Of a DNA stretch of 64,000 bases, positions 35,893-45,286 are shown one piece after another. A program made the translations under genes and the position numbers. Within the stretch, counting starts at the first letter, position 1; each line of letters opens with the position of its first letter. Below the pieces are notes generated by a model. That model was not told the origin of the DNA and did no database searches. It saw only the letters and a list, made by a program, of their open reading frames with translations. Source of the DNA: an uncultured Devosia sp. (GTDB lineage Bacteria; Pseudomonadota; Alphaproteobacteria; Rhizobiales; Devosiaceae); the NCBI RefSeq assembly GCF_913055165.1, contig NZ_CAJXJS010000017.1, positions 1 to 64,000 of the forward strand, written 5' to 3'.

Positions 35893-36822
35893 ATGACCAT
35901 AGAAATTCTCCAGACACATCCACTTCTCGCCTCATGCGAAGAGGCTTTGGCGGCCCGCTATACCGTCCATAAGCTGCATGAGATGGCGGATAGGGATGCC
36001 TGGCTGGCCAAAAATGGCGCCCGCATCCGTGCCCATGCCGGCTCGGGCGTCCAGGCCGATCTGATGGATAGCCTGCCCAATCTTGAGATCATCGCCAGCT
36101 TCGGCGTCGGCTACGACAATATCGATACCGCCGCCGCCAAGGCACGCAATATCCGGGTCACCAATACGCCCGACGTACTCAATGACGCGGTGGCCGAACT
36201 CACCATCGGCCTCATGGTTTCCTTGGCCCGCCGCATTCCGCAGGCCGACCAGTTCGTGCGTCAAGGCAAGTGGCCGTCCGGCAATTTTGGCCTGTTCTCC
36301 GAGTTGACCGGCAAGACAGTGGGCATTCTCGGTCTCGGACGTATCGGCAAGGAAATCGCGGTTCGCGCCCAGGCCATGAAGATGCGGGTGGTCTATTTCG
36401 GCCGCCATCACCAGCCGTCAGTGCCTTACATCTACTACGACAAGCTTGAGGACATGGCCCGCGACAGCGACTGGCTGGTGGTCATCGCGCCGGGTGGCAA
36501 GGGCACCGAGGGGATCGTCTCCCGAAAAGTGCTCGAGGCGCTCGGCCACAAGGGCTGCATCGTCAATGTCGCCCGCGGCACGCTGATCGATGAGCCCGCC
36601 ATGGTCGAGCTGCTGGCCAATGGTGGCCTCGGCGGTGCAGCGCTCGACGTTTTCGAGAACGAACCTCAGGTACCCGCCGAACTGCTCACCCTCGACAATG
36701 TCGTGCTTTCGCCCCACCAGGGCAGCGCCACGCACCAGACCCGCGACGCCATGGGCGCACTGCTGGTGGCCAATCTCGAAAAGCACTTTGCCGGCGAGCC
36801 GCTGATCAGCGCGGTGGTGTGA
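35893..36822 (+). CDS. D-2-hydroxyacid dehydrogenase (glyoxylate/hydroxypyruvate reductase-like)
   Basis: 309 residues. NAD(P)-binding GILGLGRIGKEIAVRA, catalytic Arg in NVARGTLID, Glu in DVFENEP and His in SPHQGSATHQTRD form the expected triad. The enzyme reduces a 2-oxoacid such as glyoxylate or hydroxypyruvate; specificity is not certain. FGVGYDNIDTAAAKARNI is also typical. A palindrome CTCCC-CGCAAA-GGGAG lies at 35867-35882, just before the gene. Confidence 0.9.
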   Translation: MTIEILQTHPLLASCEEALAARYTVHKLHEMADRDAWLAKNGARIRAHAGSGVQADLMDSLPNLEIIASFGVGYDNIDTAAAKARNIRVTNTPDVLNDAVAELTIGLMVSLARRIPQADQFVRQGKWPSGNFGLFSELTGKTVGILGLGRIGKEIAVRAQAMKMRVVYFGRHHQPSVPYIYYDKLEDMARDSDWLVVIAPGGKGTEGIVSRKVLEALGHKGCIVNVARGTLIDEPAMVELLANGGLGGAALDVFENEPQVPAELLTLDNVVLSPHQGSATHQTRDAMGALLVANLEKHFAGEPLISAVV

Positions 36823-36971
36823 CCTTTCTCATCTGGCGCTTCGCGCCATGATCCAGTCCGCAAGGCACGGGATATGAGCCCTGCATCCTCCCCGATTAAC
36901 AGCCGGGCCGGAACCCTATAGCCTCTGCGGCGATTCAAGTCCGGGCGGATTGGCCCAGGGAGATCTGACAG

Positions 36972-38603
36972 ATGAGTGATTGGTGGCGCGGCGGAGTGAT
37001 CTATCAGGTCTATCCCCGCTCGTTTCAGGACAGCACGGGTGACGGGGTAGGGGATCTACCCGGGATCATCGACCGGCTCGACCATATAGCGAGCCTGGGT
37101 GTCGACTGTATCTGGCTGTCTCCCATTAACCAGTCGCCCCAGGCCGATATGGGTTATGACGTCTCCGATTATATGGAGGTCGATCCGCTCTTCGGCTCGC
37201 TGCAGGATTTCGATCTGCTGATCGAGCGCGCCCATGCCCTGGGCCTCAAGGTCATCATCGACCAGGTTGTCAGCCATACCTCGGATCAGCATCCCTGGTT
37301 CCGCGAATCCTGTTTCTCCCGGGATAACGCCAAGGCCGACTGGTATGTGTGGGCGGACGCCAAGCCCGATGGCTCGCCACCCAACAACTGGCTCTCGGTG
37401 TTCGGCGGCTCCGCCTGGGAATGGCACACGGCGCGCAAGCAATATTACCTGCACAATTTCCTCACCTCGCAGCCGGACCTGAACTTCCACAATCCTGCCG
37501 TGCAGGATGCGGTACTGGACGTCATGCGTTTCTGGCTCGACCGGGGCCTGGATGGCTTCAGGCTGGACACCGTCAACTACTATTTCCACGACGCGCAGCT
37601 GCGCTCCAATCCGCCGCGCAAATCGCTCAAGGGTGCAGCCGCGACGAATCCCTATGACATGCAGACCCACAAGTTTTCCAAGAGTCAGCCTGAAAACGTC
37701 GCCTGGCTGAAGAGGGTGCGGAAGCTGCTCGACAAATATCCCGGGGTCACCACGGTGGGCGAGGTTGGCGACGATGAGCGCGGGGTGGAACTGATGAAGC
37801 AGTACACCTCCGGCAGCGACATGCTGCATCAGTGCTACTCCTTCGATTTCCTGAGCCCCAATTTCACCGCGAAACACTTCCGGTCCAAGGTGGAGGGCTT
37901 TTTTGCCGAAGGGGAGACCGGTTGGCCGTGCTGGAGCTTTTCCAACCACGACGTCATCCGCCATATGACACGCTGGAAGCCACATAGCGTCTCCCCGGCC
38001 GATCTGGCGCGCCAGGCCGCGGCGCTGGTGCTGACCCTGAAGGGGTCGGCAGGGCTTTACCAGGGTGAGGAACTCGGGCTACCCGAAGCCGATATTCTCT
38101 ATGAAGAGTTGACCGATCCGCGCGGCATCCGCTTCTGGCCAGGCGACAAGGGGCGTGATGGGTGCCGTACGCCCATGCCCTGGCAACACGACCTGCCTCA
38201 GGCCGGCTTTACCACCGGCAAGCCCTGGCTGCCCGTCAAGCCTGCCCAAACGGCCCTAAGCGTCGATCTGCAAAACGCCGATCCAAACTCAACCCTCAAT
38301 TTCTACCGGTCTTTCCTGGCGTGGCGCAAAACCCATCCGGCGCTGGTCACGGGCGATATCACCTTCTTCAATTGCGCCGAGCCGGTGCTGGCTTATCGGC
38401 GCTCCGCCGGCAACAAAGACCTGATCTGCGTCTTCAACCTGTCGGCCGAACCGCGGGTGGTCAAACTCTCAAAGGTAGAGCTGGCGCTTGAGCCGGTTAG
38501 CCACAATGCCGAGCTTGAAGGCTCTGCCCTTAAGCTGGGTCCGAACGGCTTTGCCATTCTGCCGGCGCCTGCGGGTGAAGGGCGCGTGAGCTACAAGGCC
38601 TGA
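36972..38603 (+). CDS. Alpha-glucosidase, GH13 family
   Basis: 543 residues. GH13 regions: QVYPRSFQDSTGDGVGDLPG at the N-terminus, DQVVSHTS (region I), DGFRLDTVNYYF with the nucleophile Asp (region II), VGEVGDD with the acid/base Glu (region III) and FSNHD (region IV). No signal peptide, so it acts in the cytosol on imported alpha-glucosides. AGGGAGATCTGAC gives a strong ribosome site. The intergenic stretch before it (36823-36971) shows no clear operator. Confidence 0.92.
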   Translation: MSDWWRGGVIYQVYPRSFQDSTGDGVGDLPGIIDRLDHIASLGVDCIWLSPINQSPQADMGYDVSDYMEVDPLFGSLQDFDLLIERAHALGLKVIIDQVVSHTSDQHPWFRESCFSRDNAKADWYVWADAKPDGSPPNNWLSVFGGSAWEWHTARKQYYLHNFLTSQPDLNFHNPAVQDAVLDVMRFWLDRGLDGFRLDTVNYYFHDAQLRSNPPRKSLKGAAATNPYDMQTHKFSKSQPENVAWLKRVRKLLDKYPGVTTVGEVGDDERGVELMKQYTSGSDMLHQCYSFDFLSPNFTAKHFRSKVEGFFAEGETGWPCWSFSNHDVIRHMTRWKPHSVSPADLARQAAALVLTLKGSAGLYQGEELGLPEADILYEELTDPRGIRFWPGDKGRDGCRTPMPWQHDLPQAGFTTGKPWLPVKPAQTALSVDLQNADPNSTLNFYRSFLAWRKTHPALVTGDITFFNCAEPVLAYRRSAGNKDLICVFNLSAEPRVVKLSKVELALEPVSHNAELEGSALKLGPNGFAILPAPAGEGRVSYKA

Positions 38604-38614
38604 TCAGGCGCAGG

Positions 38615-38914
38615 CTATTGGACCCGCTCGAAGGTGTCGGGGTGAAAGAACTGCATTTCCTCTCCGCCGCCGGGCTTGCGCACGAAGGCACGAATGCAGC
38701 CGCCCCACATTTCGGCCCGCGTTGCATCCACGCCCATGCGCCGTAGCCGCATCAGATTGAACGCGTTCAACTCGGTTTCGGTGAAGCTCTTGCCGATGCT
38801 GAAGCCGAAGGAAATGCTGACGCCTGACTGGCGCGTCAGGCATTGAGTTGTCGATGCCTGGGCGGTTCCGGCGAAGACAAGGGTGAGCACAATGGCGGCC
38901 GCAATTCTGGTCAT
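38615..38914 (-). CDS. Small exported protein, unknown function
   Basis: 99 residues from ATG 38914 with GGGAGA eight bases before it; ATG 38941 is also in frame. A signal peptide (MTRIAAAIVLTLVFAGTAQA) precedes a ~79-residue mature part with two cysteines (TTQCLTRQ and GGCIRAF) that could form one disulfide. The family is not recognised. It follows the AbrB-type membrane gene on the same strand with a short gap. Confidence 0.65.
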   Translation of the reverse strand: MTRIAAAIVLTLVFAGTAQASTTQCLTRQSGVSISFGFSIGKSFTETELNAFNLMRLRRMGVDATRAEMWGGCIRAFVRKPGGGEEMQFFHPDTFERVQ

Positions 38915-38937
38915 TCGGAATGTCTCCCTTGCCCGAT

Positions 38938-40017
38938 TCATGCCGCCCGATTGTGGCCGTCCTGTGCCTTTCGTTCCTGCCAGCGAACCCAGAATGCGAC
39001 GGCGGGGATGGCAAAGCTGAGCAGCAGCAGGCGAATGACATGGTGTGCGGCGATGAAGGCTGTGTCGTAGCCCAGAGCAATGCCCAGCGCCCCCATGCCT
39101 TCGAGCGCGCCCGGCGACAGACCCAGCCAGATCTGTCCAAAGGGCATGTCGACCAGTTGCATCACGCCAAATGCCATCACTGTGACGATGCTCACCGTCA
39201 TCGCCGTGGCGATCAAGCCACCCTTGGCCGCCGCCAGGAATTCCCGCCGAGTGATGCCGACGAAACGCGATCCGATGAGCGCGCCTGTCAGCACGAAGGT
39301 CGCAATCACCATAGGGGCAGGCATGGCCGCGGTATAAAGACCGCCCAGCTTTGCGGCCGTCGCCGCTGCCATGGCGCCCAGCACCATGCCTGCCGGCACC
39401 TTGAGCCGCATGAAGAGCACGCCGGCAGCCACGCATCCGGCGGCCAGGATAAGCACCTGCAACGGGTTTAGAACGTCGCTTCGCACGGGAGGCGCGAACT
39501 GGTCTATCGGCAGAAACACCGCGCCGATGGGCACTGCGATCGTCAGCATCAGGATGCGGATTACCTGGATGATCACGATTTGTCGGGCATCGCCAATGCC
39601 GGTTGCGGCAATGCCCATGACAAATGACAGATGCCCCGGGAACGAGCTGAGATAGGCCGTGCCCGGATCGAGCTTGAACACCCGCGTCAGCATCCAGCCG
39701 GTTGCAGCCACGATAATGACCAGTTCGATGGCGAGGGCTGCCAGGGACACCGGCCAACTGCCCAGCAACTGCAGGCTGTCCGGAGCAACGCTGGCACCCA
39801 TGGACATGCCGATGAGGACGAAAACCACATTGCGCAACCCATCTGGCATGCGCATTGGTGCCCCCAACATAGCGGCAATGGTGACAGCAAGCGCCGCACC
39901 CATAAGCCATCCGGCCGGCAAGCCCGGGACATGGGCCAACCCTCCGCCCGCTGCCGCGACGGCGAGGGTGATGACGACTGGAATGATGTCGGTACGGGCA
40001 ATAAATGAGGCAGGCAT
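38938..40017 (-). CDS. AbrB-type integral membrane protein
   Basis: 359 residues with about ten membrane segments in two similar halves, each with a PAGWLMGAAL- or PAGMVLGAMA-like start. This is the AbrB duplication family of membrane proteins, often misnamed ammonia monooxygenase. Transport is likely; the substrate is unknown. SSFPGHLSFVMGIAATG and LSPGALEGMGALGIALGYDT are typical of the family. Confidence 0.85.
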   Translation of the reverse strand: MPASFIARTDIIPVVITLAVAAAGGGLAHVPGLPAGWLMGAALAVTIAAMLGAPMRMPDGLRNVVFVLIGMSMGASVAPDSLQLLGSWPVSLAALAIELVIIVAATGWMLTRVFKLDPGTAYLSSFPGHLSFVMGIAATGIGDARQIVIIQVIRILMLTIAVPIGAVFLPIDQFAPPVRSDVLNPLQVLILAAGCVAAGVLFMRLKVPAGMVLGAMAAATAAKLGGLYTAAMPAPMVIATFVLTGALIGSRFVGITRREFLAAAKGGLIATAMTVSIVTVMAFGVMQLVDMPFGQIWLGLSPGALEGMGALGIALGYDTAFIAAHHVIRLLLLSFAIPAVAFWVRWQERKAQDGHNRAA

Positions 40018-40112
40018 TATGCCTCTTGCCTTAACCGATCCAAAGTCCCCGCGAAAGGTTGATCGGAAGGATCAATGTGGCGAACCGGCCGGCCCTTGGC
40101 AGCCAACGAGTC

Positions 40113-41279
40113 TCAGCCGAGGGGCAAAGCCTTCTCCACCAGCCTGACCCAATAGCTCACACCAACCGGAATGGCCTCATCATTGAAGTCATATGTATCG
40201 GTGTGCAGTTCGGTCGAGTCGCCATTGCCCAGGAAGATATAGGCGCCGGGCCGCTCGTTGAGCATGAAGGAGAAATCCTCGCCGCCCATGGACGGCGCCG
40301 CGTCGTCATCGACCTGACTGGCTCCCACAATGTCCCGCGCCACTGCTGCGGCAAAAGCCGTCTGTTCGGGCGCATTGACCGTCACCGGATAGCCGCGCGC
40401 ATAGCGCACCGTGGCTTCTGCGCCAAAGCTCTGGGCAAACTGGGGTACGAACTCGTTCAACCGCGCTTCGATGAAGTCCTGCACGTTGCCGTCCAGCGTG
40501 CGCACCGTGCCGGTGATCTTGGCGGTGCGTGAGATCACGTTGTCCGCCTCGCCAGCCTCCACCATGGTCACGCTCAGCACCGCACTGTCGAGAGGGTCAA
40601 GATTGCGCGAAACGATAGTCTGCAGCGCCGTAACCATCTGTGCCGCCACAATGATCGGGTCGATCGTTACCTGCGGACGTGCCGCATGGCCGCCCCGGCC
40701 GATGATGTCGATATAAAACCGGTCTGTCGCGGCCATGATGCCCCCGGCACGGATGCCGAAGGTGCCAACCGCCATACCCGGCCAGTTGTGCATGCCATAG
40801 ACCTCGGCGATGTCGAATGTGTCCAACAGGCCGTCGTCGATCATCACCTTGCCGCCGCCACCGCCCTCTTCGGCCGGCTGGAAGATCAGAGCCACCCGCC
40901 CATCGAAATTGCGCGTCTCGGCCAGATATTTTGCCGCCCCGAGCAGCATGGCGGTGTGCCCGTCATGACCGCAGGCGTGCATCTTGCCGGCCTGGGTCGA
41001 GGCATGCGGCAGCCCGGTCTTTTCCGTCATTGGCAGGGCGTCCATATCGGCGCGCAGGCCAATGGTCCGGGTGCCCTGGCTCCGACCCTGTATGATCCCA
41101 ACGACGCCGGTCCTGCCGATCCCCGTCACCACCTCGTCGCAGCCGAACGCCCGCAATTTGTCCGCCACAATCCCGGCCGTGCGATGAACATCGAACAGTA
41201 CTTCGGGGTGGGCATGAAAATCTCGCCGCCAGGCGGCGATCTCGGGTTGAAACTCGGCAATTCGATTAAGAACGGGCAT
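40113..41279 (-). CDS. M20-family amidohydrolase (hippurate hydrolase-like)
   Basis: 388 residues. A di-metal peptidase/aminoacylase: RRDFHAHPEVLFD, RADMDALPMTEKT, HACGHDGHTAMLLGAA (metal ligands), QPAEEGGGGG with the catalytic Glu, and GHAARPQ from the dimerisation domain. It hydrolyses N-acyl amino acids or similar amides in the cytosol. ATG 41279 has GGA six bases upstream; ATG 41285 is an alternative. Divergent from etfB. Confidence 0.92.
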   Translation of the reverse strand: MPVLNRIAEFQPEIAAWRRDFHAHPEVLFDVHRTAGIVADKLRAFGCDEVVTGIGRTGVVGIIQGRSQGTRTIGLRADMDALPMTEKTGLPHASTQAGKMHACGHDGHTAMLLGAAKYLAETRNFDGRVALIFQPAEEGGGGGKVMIDDGLLDTFDIAEVYGMHNWPGMAVGTFGIRAGGIMAATDRFYIDIIGRGGHAARPQVTIDPIIVAAQMVTALQTIVSRNLDPLDSAVLSVTMVEAGEADNVISRTAKITGTVRTLDGNVQDFIEARLNEFVPQFAQSFGAEATVRYARGYPVTVNAPEQTAFAAAVARDIVGASQVDDDAAPSMGGEDFSFMLNERPGAYIFLGNGDSTELHTDTYDFNDEAIPVGVSYWVRLVEKALPLG

Positions 41280-41542
41280 AAGCATTCCGAAGCAGTCGTG
41301 AAGGCGGCAATGTCTCCGCCCGGGCAGGGGACGTCAACTCCACACGTGGTCGCGGTCGCGCCCTTCCGCAAGACGATCATGCGCAGCGGGACCACCGCCG
41401 CTATCCTTGCAAGCATCCCGCGGGCACCCCTTTCCAATCTTTTGCGTCAGACCGAACCGAATTTCCCCCGCTGCGCCTTGCCCGCATGGGGGCTTTTTGC
41501 CAGAAAGCCCATCAACTATCGGCAGTTGCCCAAAGGTTGGCT

Positions 41543-42301
41543 ATGAAAATCCTGGTCGCGGTCAAACGCGTGGTCGATCACAATGTGCGCATCCGGGTCA
41601 GGCCCGACGGTACCGGCGTCGAGACCACTGGCGTGCGTATGTCCATGAACCCATTCTGCAAGCACGCGGTGGAAGCGGCCGTGCAGATGGCTGAAGCCGG
41701 CCACACTGAGGAAGTGGTGATCGTCTCCATCGGGCCGAAACCAGCCAATGATGTAATCCTCACCGCTCTCGCCATGGGCGCTCACCGCGGCGTACTCATT
41801 GAGACCGATCAGGCGCTCGAGACGCTCGCCATCGCCAAACTCCTCGCCAAGGTGGTGGATGAGGAAAAGCCTGATCTAGTCCTGCTGGGCAAGCAGGCCG
41901 TGGACGATGACAGCAATCACGTGGGCCAGATGCTGGCAGCGCTGACCGATCGGCCCCAGGCTACCTTCGCGTCCGCGATCAAACTTGCCGGCGATGAGCT
42001 GGAGGTGACCCGCGAAGTCGATTCCGGCCGCGAAACCATTGCTATACCGCTCCCTGCCATCGTCACAGCCGATCTGCGGCTCAATACGCCCCGCAACGCG
42101 GCCTTGCCCATGGTGATGAAGGCGCGGGCAAAACCACTGGCCATTCGGCCCGCCAGCGAGCTTGGTGTTGATCTGGCGCCCCGCCTGAAGGTCGAGAAGG
42201 TCTCCCCACCTGCGGAGCGAAGTGCCGGCAGGGCAGTCAATTCCGTGGCCGAACTCGCCGCCATCATTGCCGATGATGTCAACGCGATGGAGGCGATCTG
42301 A
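41543..42301 (+). CDS. etfB: Electron transfer flavoprotein beta subunit
   Basis: 252 residues. KILVAVKRVVDHNVRIRV, MNPFCKHAVEAAVQMAE and LLGKQAVDDDSNHVGQMLAALT (AMP binding) are diagnostic. With EtfA it carries electrons from acyl-CoA dehydrogenases to ETF-quinone oxidoreductase. The frame is open from 41486 but ATG 41543 matches the family. Its TGA overlaps the etfA ATG by one base. The 260 bases upstream hold only the divergent promoters. Confidence 0.95.
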   Translation: MKILVAVKRVVDHNVRIRVRPDGTGVETTGVRMSMNPFCKHAVEAAVQMAEAGHTEEVVIVSIGPKPANDVILTALAMGAHRGVLIETDQALETLAIAKLLAKVVDEEKPDLVLLGKQAVDDDSNHVGQMLAALTDRPQATFASAIKLAGDELEVTREVDSGRETIAIPLPAIVTADLRLNTPRNAALPMVMKARAKPLAIRPASELGVDLAPRLKVEKVSPPAERSAGRAVNSVAELAAIIADDVNAMEAI

Positions 42302-43224
42302 TGAGCGTCCTGCTGCTCGCCGAACTCGACAATGGCGCCCTCTCGGCCTCCACCGCCCGGGTCGCCGCCGCGGCCGCCCAGCTTGGCCCTGTGGACCTGC
42401 TGGTCGCAGGTCCCCGCGCCGCTGCCGATCAGGCGGCAACCATTGCTGGCATTGCCAAGGTCATCCACGCCAAAGAGGCCGTGTTGGCCGACGGCCTGGC
42501 AACTCTGCTCGCCGGATTGGCCGAGGCGTACACGGTTATCGCCGCGGCCGCCTCGACGACCGGCAAGGATGTGATGCCACGCTTGGCCGCCAAACTCGAT
42601 GTTCAGCCGGTCACCGACATTGTCGCCATCGAGGGTGCCACCCGGTTCGTCCGCCCCATCTACGCCGGCAATGCGTTGGAAACCGTCACCGACCTGCAAG
42701 CCAAGCATGTCCTCACATTCCGCCCCTCTGCCTTCCGTCCGGCGGCGTCGGGCAATGCGGCGCCGATTGAAGCGCTAGATGCGGACATCGTCTCTGCCGC
42801 CCGTTTCATTGCAGCACATCGCACTGAAAGCGACATCCCCGATCTTTCCACGGCGCAAATCGTGGTCGGCGGCGGGGTGTCGGTGGGCTCTGCCGAGGGC
42901 TTCAAACTGGTCGAGGCCTTGGGGCGAACCCTTGGTGCCGCGATTGGCGCGACCCGCGCAGCCGTTGATGCCGGCTACGCGCCCAATGACTGGCAGGTTG
43001 GCCAGACCGGGAAGATCATCGCCCCGGACCTCTACATTGCCGTCGGCATCTCGGGCGCGCTGCAACACCTTGCAGGTATTCAGGGCGCAAAGAAGATCAT
43101 CGCGATCAATACCGACGCCGAGGCACCCATCGTCAAGATCGCCGATGTCGCATTGATCGGCGATCTGTTCGACATTCTGCCCAAGCTAACCGCCGAGCTG
43201 GAGAAATCGGGCCTCAAACGCTAA
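42301..43224 (+). CDS. etfA: Electron transfer flavoprotein alpha subunit
   Basis: 307 residues. The FAD-binding C-terminal half is clear: VVGGGVSVGSAEGF, LGAAIGATRAAVDAGYAPND, QVGQTGKIIAPDLYIAVGIS, GALQHLAGIQGAKKIIAINT and ADVALIGDLFDILPKL. It binds EtfB; translation is coupled to etfB by the TGATG overlap. Confidence 0.96.
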   Translation: MSVLLLAELDNGALSASTARVAAAAAQLGPVDLLVAGPRAAADQAATIAGIAKVIHAKEAVLADGLATLLAGLAEAYTVIAAAASTTGKDVMPRLAAKLDVQPVTDIVAIEGATRFVRPIYAGNALETVTDLQAKHVLTFRPSAFRPAASGNAAPIEALDADIVSAARFIAAHRTESDIPDLSTAQIVVGGGVSVGSAEGFKLVEALGRTLGAAIGATRAAVDAGYAPNDWQVGQTGKIIAPDLYIAVGISGALQHLAGIQGAKKIIAINTDAEAPIVKIADVALIGDLFDILPKLTAELEKSGLKR

Positions 43225-43291
43225 CGCCGCCGATTTGCAATTCATTCCACCCGGCCTATAAAGGCCACGCCTTCTCACCGGATCTTCCGAC

Positions 43292-44476
43292 ATGTTCGAA
43301 ACCCTCTCCAAGGCTCCTGGCGACAAGATTTTGGCGCTCATGGGCGAATACGCCGCCGACCAACGCTCCCAGAAGATCGACCTTGGCGTCGGCGTCTACA
43401 AGGATGAAAAGGGCGTCACCCCGGTGATGACCTCGGTCCGCAAGGCCGAAGAGCGCATGCTCGCCAACGAGAAGACCAAGACCTATCTCGGCATTGCTGG
43501 TAACAAGGGCTTCGGCAATGCCGTGCTCGATCTCGTCCTGGCGGGCAGTGTCGACCGCGACCGCGTCCGCATTGCCCAGGCCCCCGGCGGCACCGGTTCG
43601 CTCTGGGTGCTGATGCAATTGATCAACCGCGCCCGGCCCGGCGCCACGGTTTATGTGTCCGACCCGAGCTGGGCCAACCACAATCCCATCGCCATTGGTT
43701 CCGGTCTCGAGGTCGCGACCTATCCTTATTTCGATCCCGCCACTCGGGCGGTGAAGTTCGACGAGATGCTGGCCGCTCTCGACAAGCTGGGTGCTGGCGA
43801 CGTCGTTCTGCTGCATGGTTGCTGCCATAACCCCACGGGCGCCAATCTCACCAATACGCAGTGGGATCAGGTGGCCGAAAGCCTCGCGCGCACTGGCGCT
43901 CTGCCCTTCATCGATCTGGCCTATCTCGGCTTTGGTGACGGCATTGAGGCCGACGCCTACGGCACCCGCAAGGTCGTCTCCGCCGTCCCCGAATCGCTGA
44001 TCGCCTTCTCCGGCTCGAAGAATTTCGGCCTCTATCGCGAACGCATTGGCGCGGCCATTCTGGTCGCCCGGGACAGCGCACAGGCTGATGTGACCAACTC
44101 GCAGTTGCTCAATATCATCCGGGGTGCCTATTCGCAGCCCCCCGACCACGGCGCGGAAATTATCCGTATTATCCTTGAGGATGCTGAACTCCGCGCCGAG
44201 TGGGAAGCCGAACTCTCTCAAATGCGTGAGCGCATGCTTACCCTGCGTGCAAAACTGGCCGCCGCAATCCGCGAGCGGTCCAATTCAAGCGATTTTGATT
44301 TCGTGGCCGATCACCGCGGCATGTTCTCGCTGCTCGGGCTGCCTGGCGAGGCGGTTGATCATCTTAAGGCCGAAAACGGGGTGTATATGACGGGGGACAG
44401 CCGCATCAACGTGGCTGGTATCCCGGAAGATCGCGTCGGCGATCTGGCCGAGGCCATCCTGTCCGCCATTCGCTAG
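43292..44476 (+). CDS. Aromatic/aspartate aminotransferase
   Basis: 394 residues, class I PLP aminotransferase of the AspC/TyrB branch. PLP lysine in FSGSKNFGLYRERIG, substrate-binding SDPSWANHNPI, HGCCHNPTGANLT, FIDLAYLGFGDGIE and the C-terminal VYMTGDSRINVAGI. It moves amino groups between aromatic amino acids or aspartate and 2-oxoglutarate. Exact specificity (TyrB-like or AspC-like) is not resolved here. Confidence 0.92.
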   Translation: MFETLSKAPGDKILALMGEYAADQRSQKIDLGVGVYKDEKGVTPVMTSVRKAEERMLANEKTKTYLGIAGNKGFGNAVLDLVLAGSVDRDRVRIAQAPGGTGSLWVLMQLINRARPGATVYVSDPSWANHNPIAIGSGLEVATYPYFDPATRAVKFDEMLAALDKLGAGDVVLLHGCCHNPTGANLTNTQWDQVAESLARTGALPFIDLAYLGFGDGIEADAYGTRKVVSAVPESLIAFSGSKNFGLYRERIGAAILVARDSAQADVTNSQLLNIIRGAYSQPPDHGAEIIRIILEDAELRAEWEAELSQMRERMLTLRAKLAAAIRERSNSSDFDFVADHRGMFSLLGLPGEAVDHLKAENGVYMTGDSRINVAGIPEDRVGDLAEAILSAIR

Positions 44477-44557
44477 GTGCACCGCTTGCGGCAATCCGCC
44501 CGCATGTCTACATCTGGTGTAAGCGCCAGACAGAATTAGAGTTTTCAGGAGGGAACG

Positions 44558-45211
44558 ATGAAGTTCTTCGTCGACACTGCAGATACCGCCGCCATCAAGG
44601 AGCTTCACGAAACCGGGCTTCTGGATGGTGTAACCACCAACCCGTCGTTGATCGCCAAGTCCGGCAGGGACTTCAAGGAAGTGATCGCGGAGATTTGTTC
44701 CATCGTGCCCGGCCCGGTTTCGGCCGAAGTGGCCTCGCTGGAATATGACGGCATGGTTGCCGAGGGTGAAACCCTGGCCAAGATCGCATCCAACGTCGTC
44801 ATCAAGCTGCCCTTGACCCTGGCTGGCCTCAAGGCCACCAAATACTTCAAGGAAAAGGGTGTGAAGACCAATGTCACACTCTGCTTCGCGGCCAATCAGG
44901 CCCTGCTCGCGGCCAAGGCCGGCGCGACCTATATCTCGCCCTTCATCGGCCGCCTGGATGATATCAATCTCGATGGCATGGAGCTGATCGAGAACATCCG
45001 GACTATCTACGACAACTACCAGTTCGAGACGCAGATTCTGGCTGCCTCGATCCGTTCGGCCAACCATGTTACGCAGGCCGCGCTGGCCGGCGCCGATGTG
45101 GCCACCATCCCGCCCGACGTCATCAAGAAGCTGGCCCTGCACCCGCTGACCGATAAGGGCATCGAAGGCTTCCTCAAGGATTGGAAGGCCACGGGCCAGT
45201 CGATTCTCTAA
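44558..45211 (+). CDS. tal: Transaldolase, short (TalB3/FSA-like) form
   Basis: 217 residues, the short transaldolase form. [38 protein letters not shown] with the Schiff-base Lys, [31 protein letters not shown] and [10 protein letters not shown] are diagnostic. It works in the pentose phosphate pathway. GGAGGG provides a strong ribosome site before the ATG; a strong terminator follows. Confidence 0.94.
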   Translation: MKFFVDTADTAAIKELHETGLLDGVTTNPSLIAKSGRDFKEVIAEICSIVPGPVSAEVASLEYDGMVAEGETLAKIASNVVIKLPLTLAGLKATKYFKEKGVKTNVTLCFAANQALLAAKAGATYISPFIGRLDDINLDGMELIENIRTIYDNYQFETQILAASIRSANHVTQAALAGADVATIPPDVIKKLALHPLTDKGIEGFLKDWKATGQSIL

Positions 45212-45230
45212 GAGCTTTCGCTCCGCTTTC

Positions 45231-45270
45231 AGGCCCCGCCCTTCGATACGTTCGGGGTGGGGTCTTTTTT
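45231..45270 (+). terminator. Rho-independent terminator after transaldolase
   Basis: An 11-base-pair stem AGGCCCCGCCC/GGGTGGGGTCT (with two G-U pairs) is followed by a run of six T. It lies 20 bases after the transaldolase stop and before the Mrp gene, so the Mrp message needs its own promoter or readthrough. Confidence 0.85.
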
Positions 45271-45286
45271 GTTTCAGGAATTCTGC

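Noticed and set aside
38942-39910. Minus-strand frame continuing upstream of the small exported protein through the AbrB-type gene
   Set aside because: Only the last ~100 codons, with signal peptide and ribosome site, look real; the rest is an alternative frame of the AbrB-type gene.
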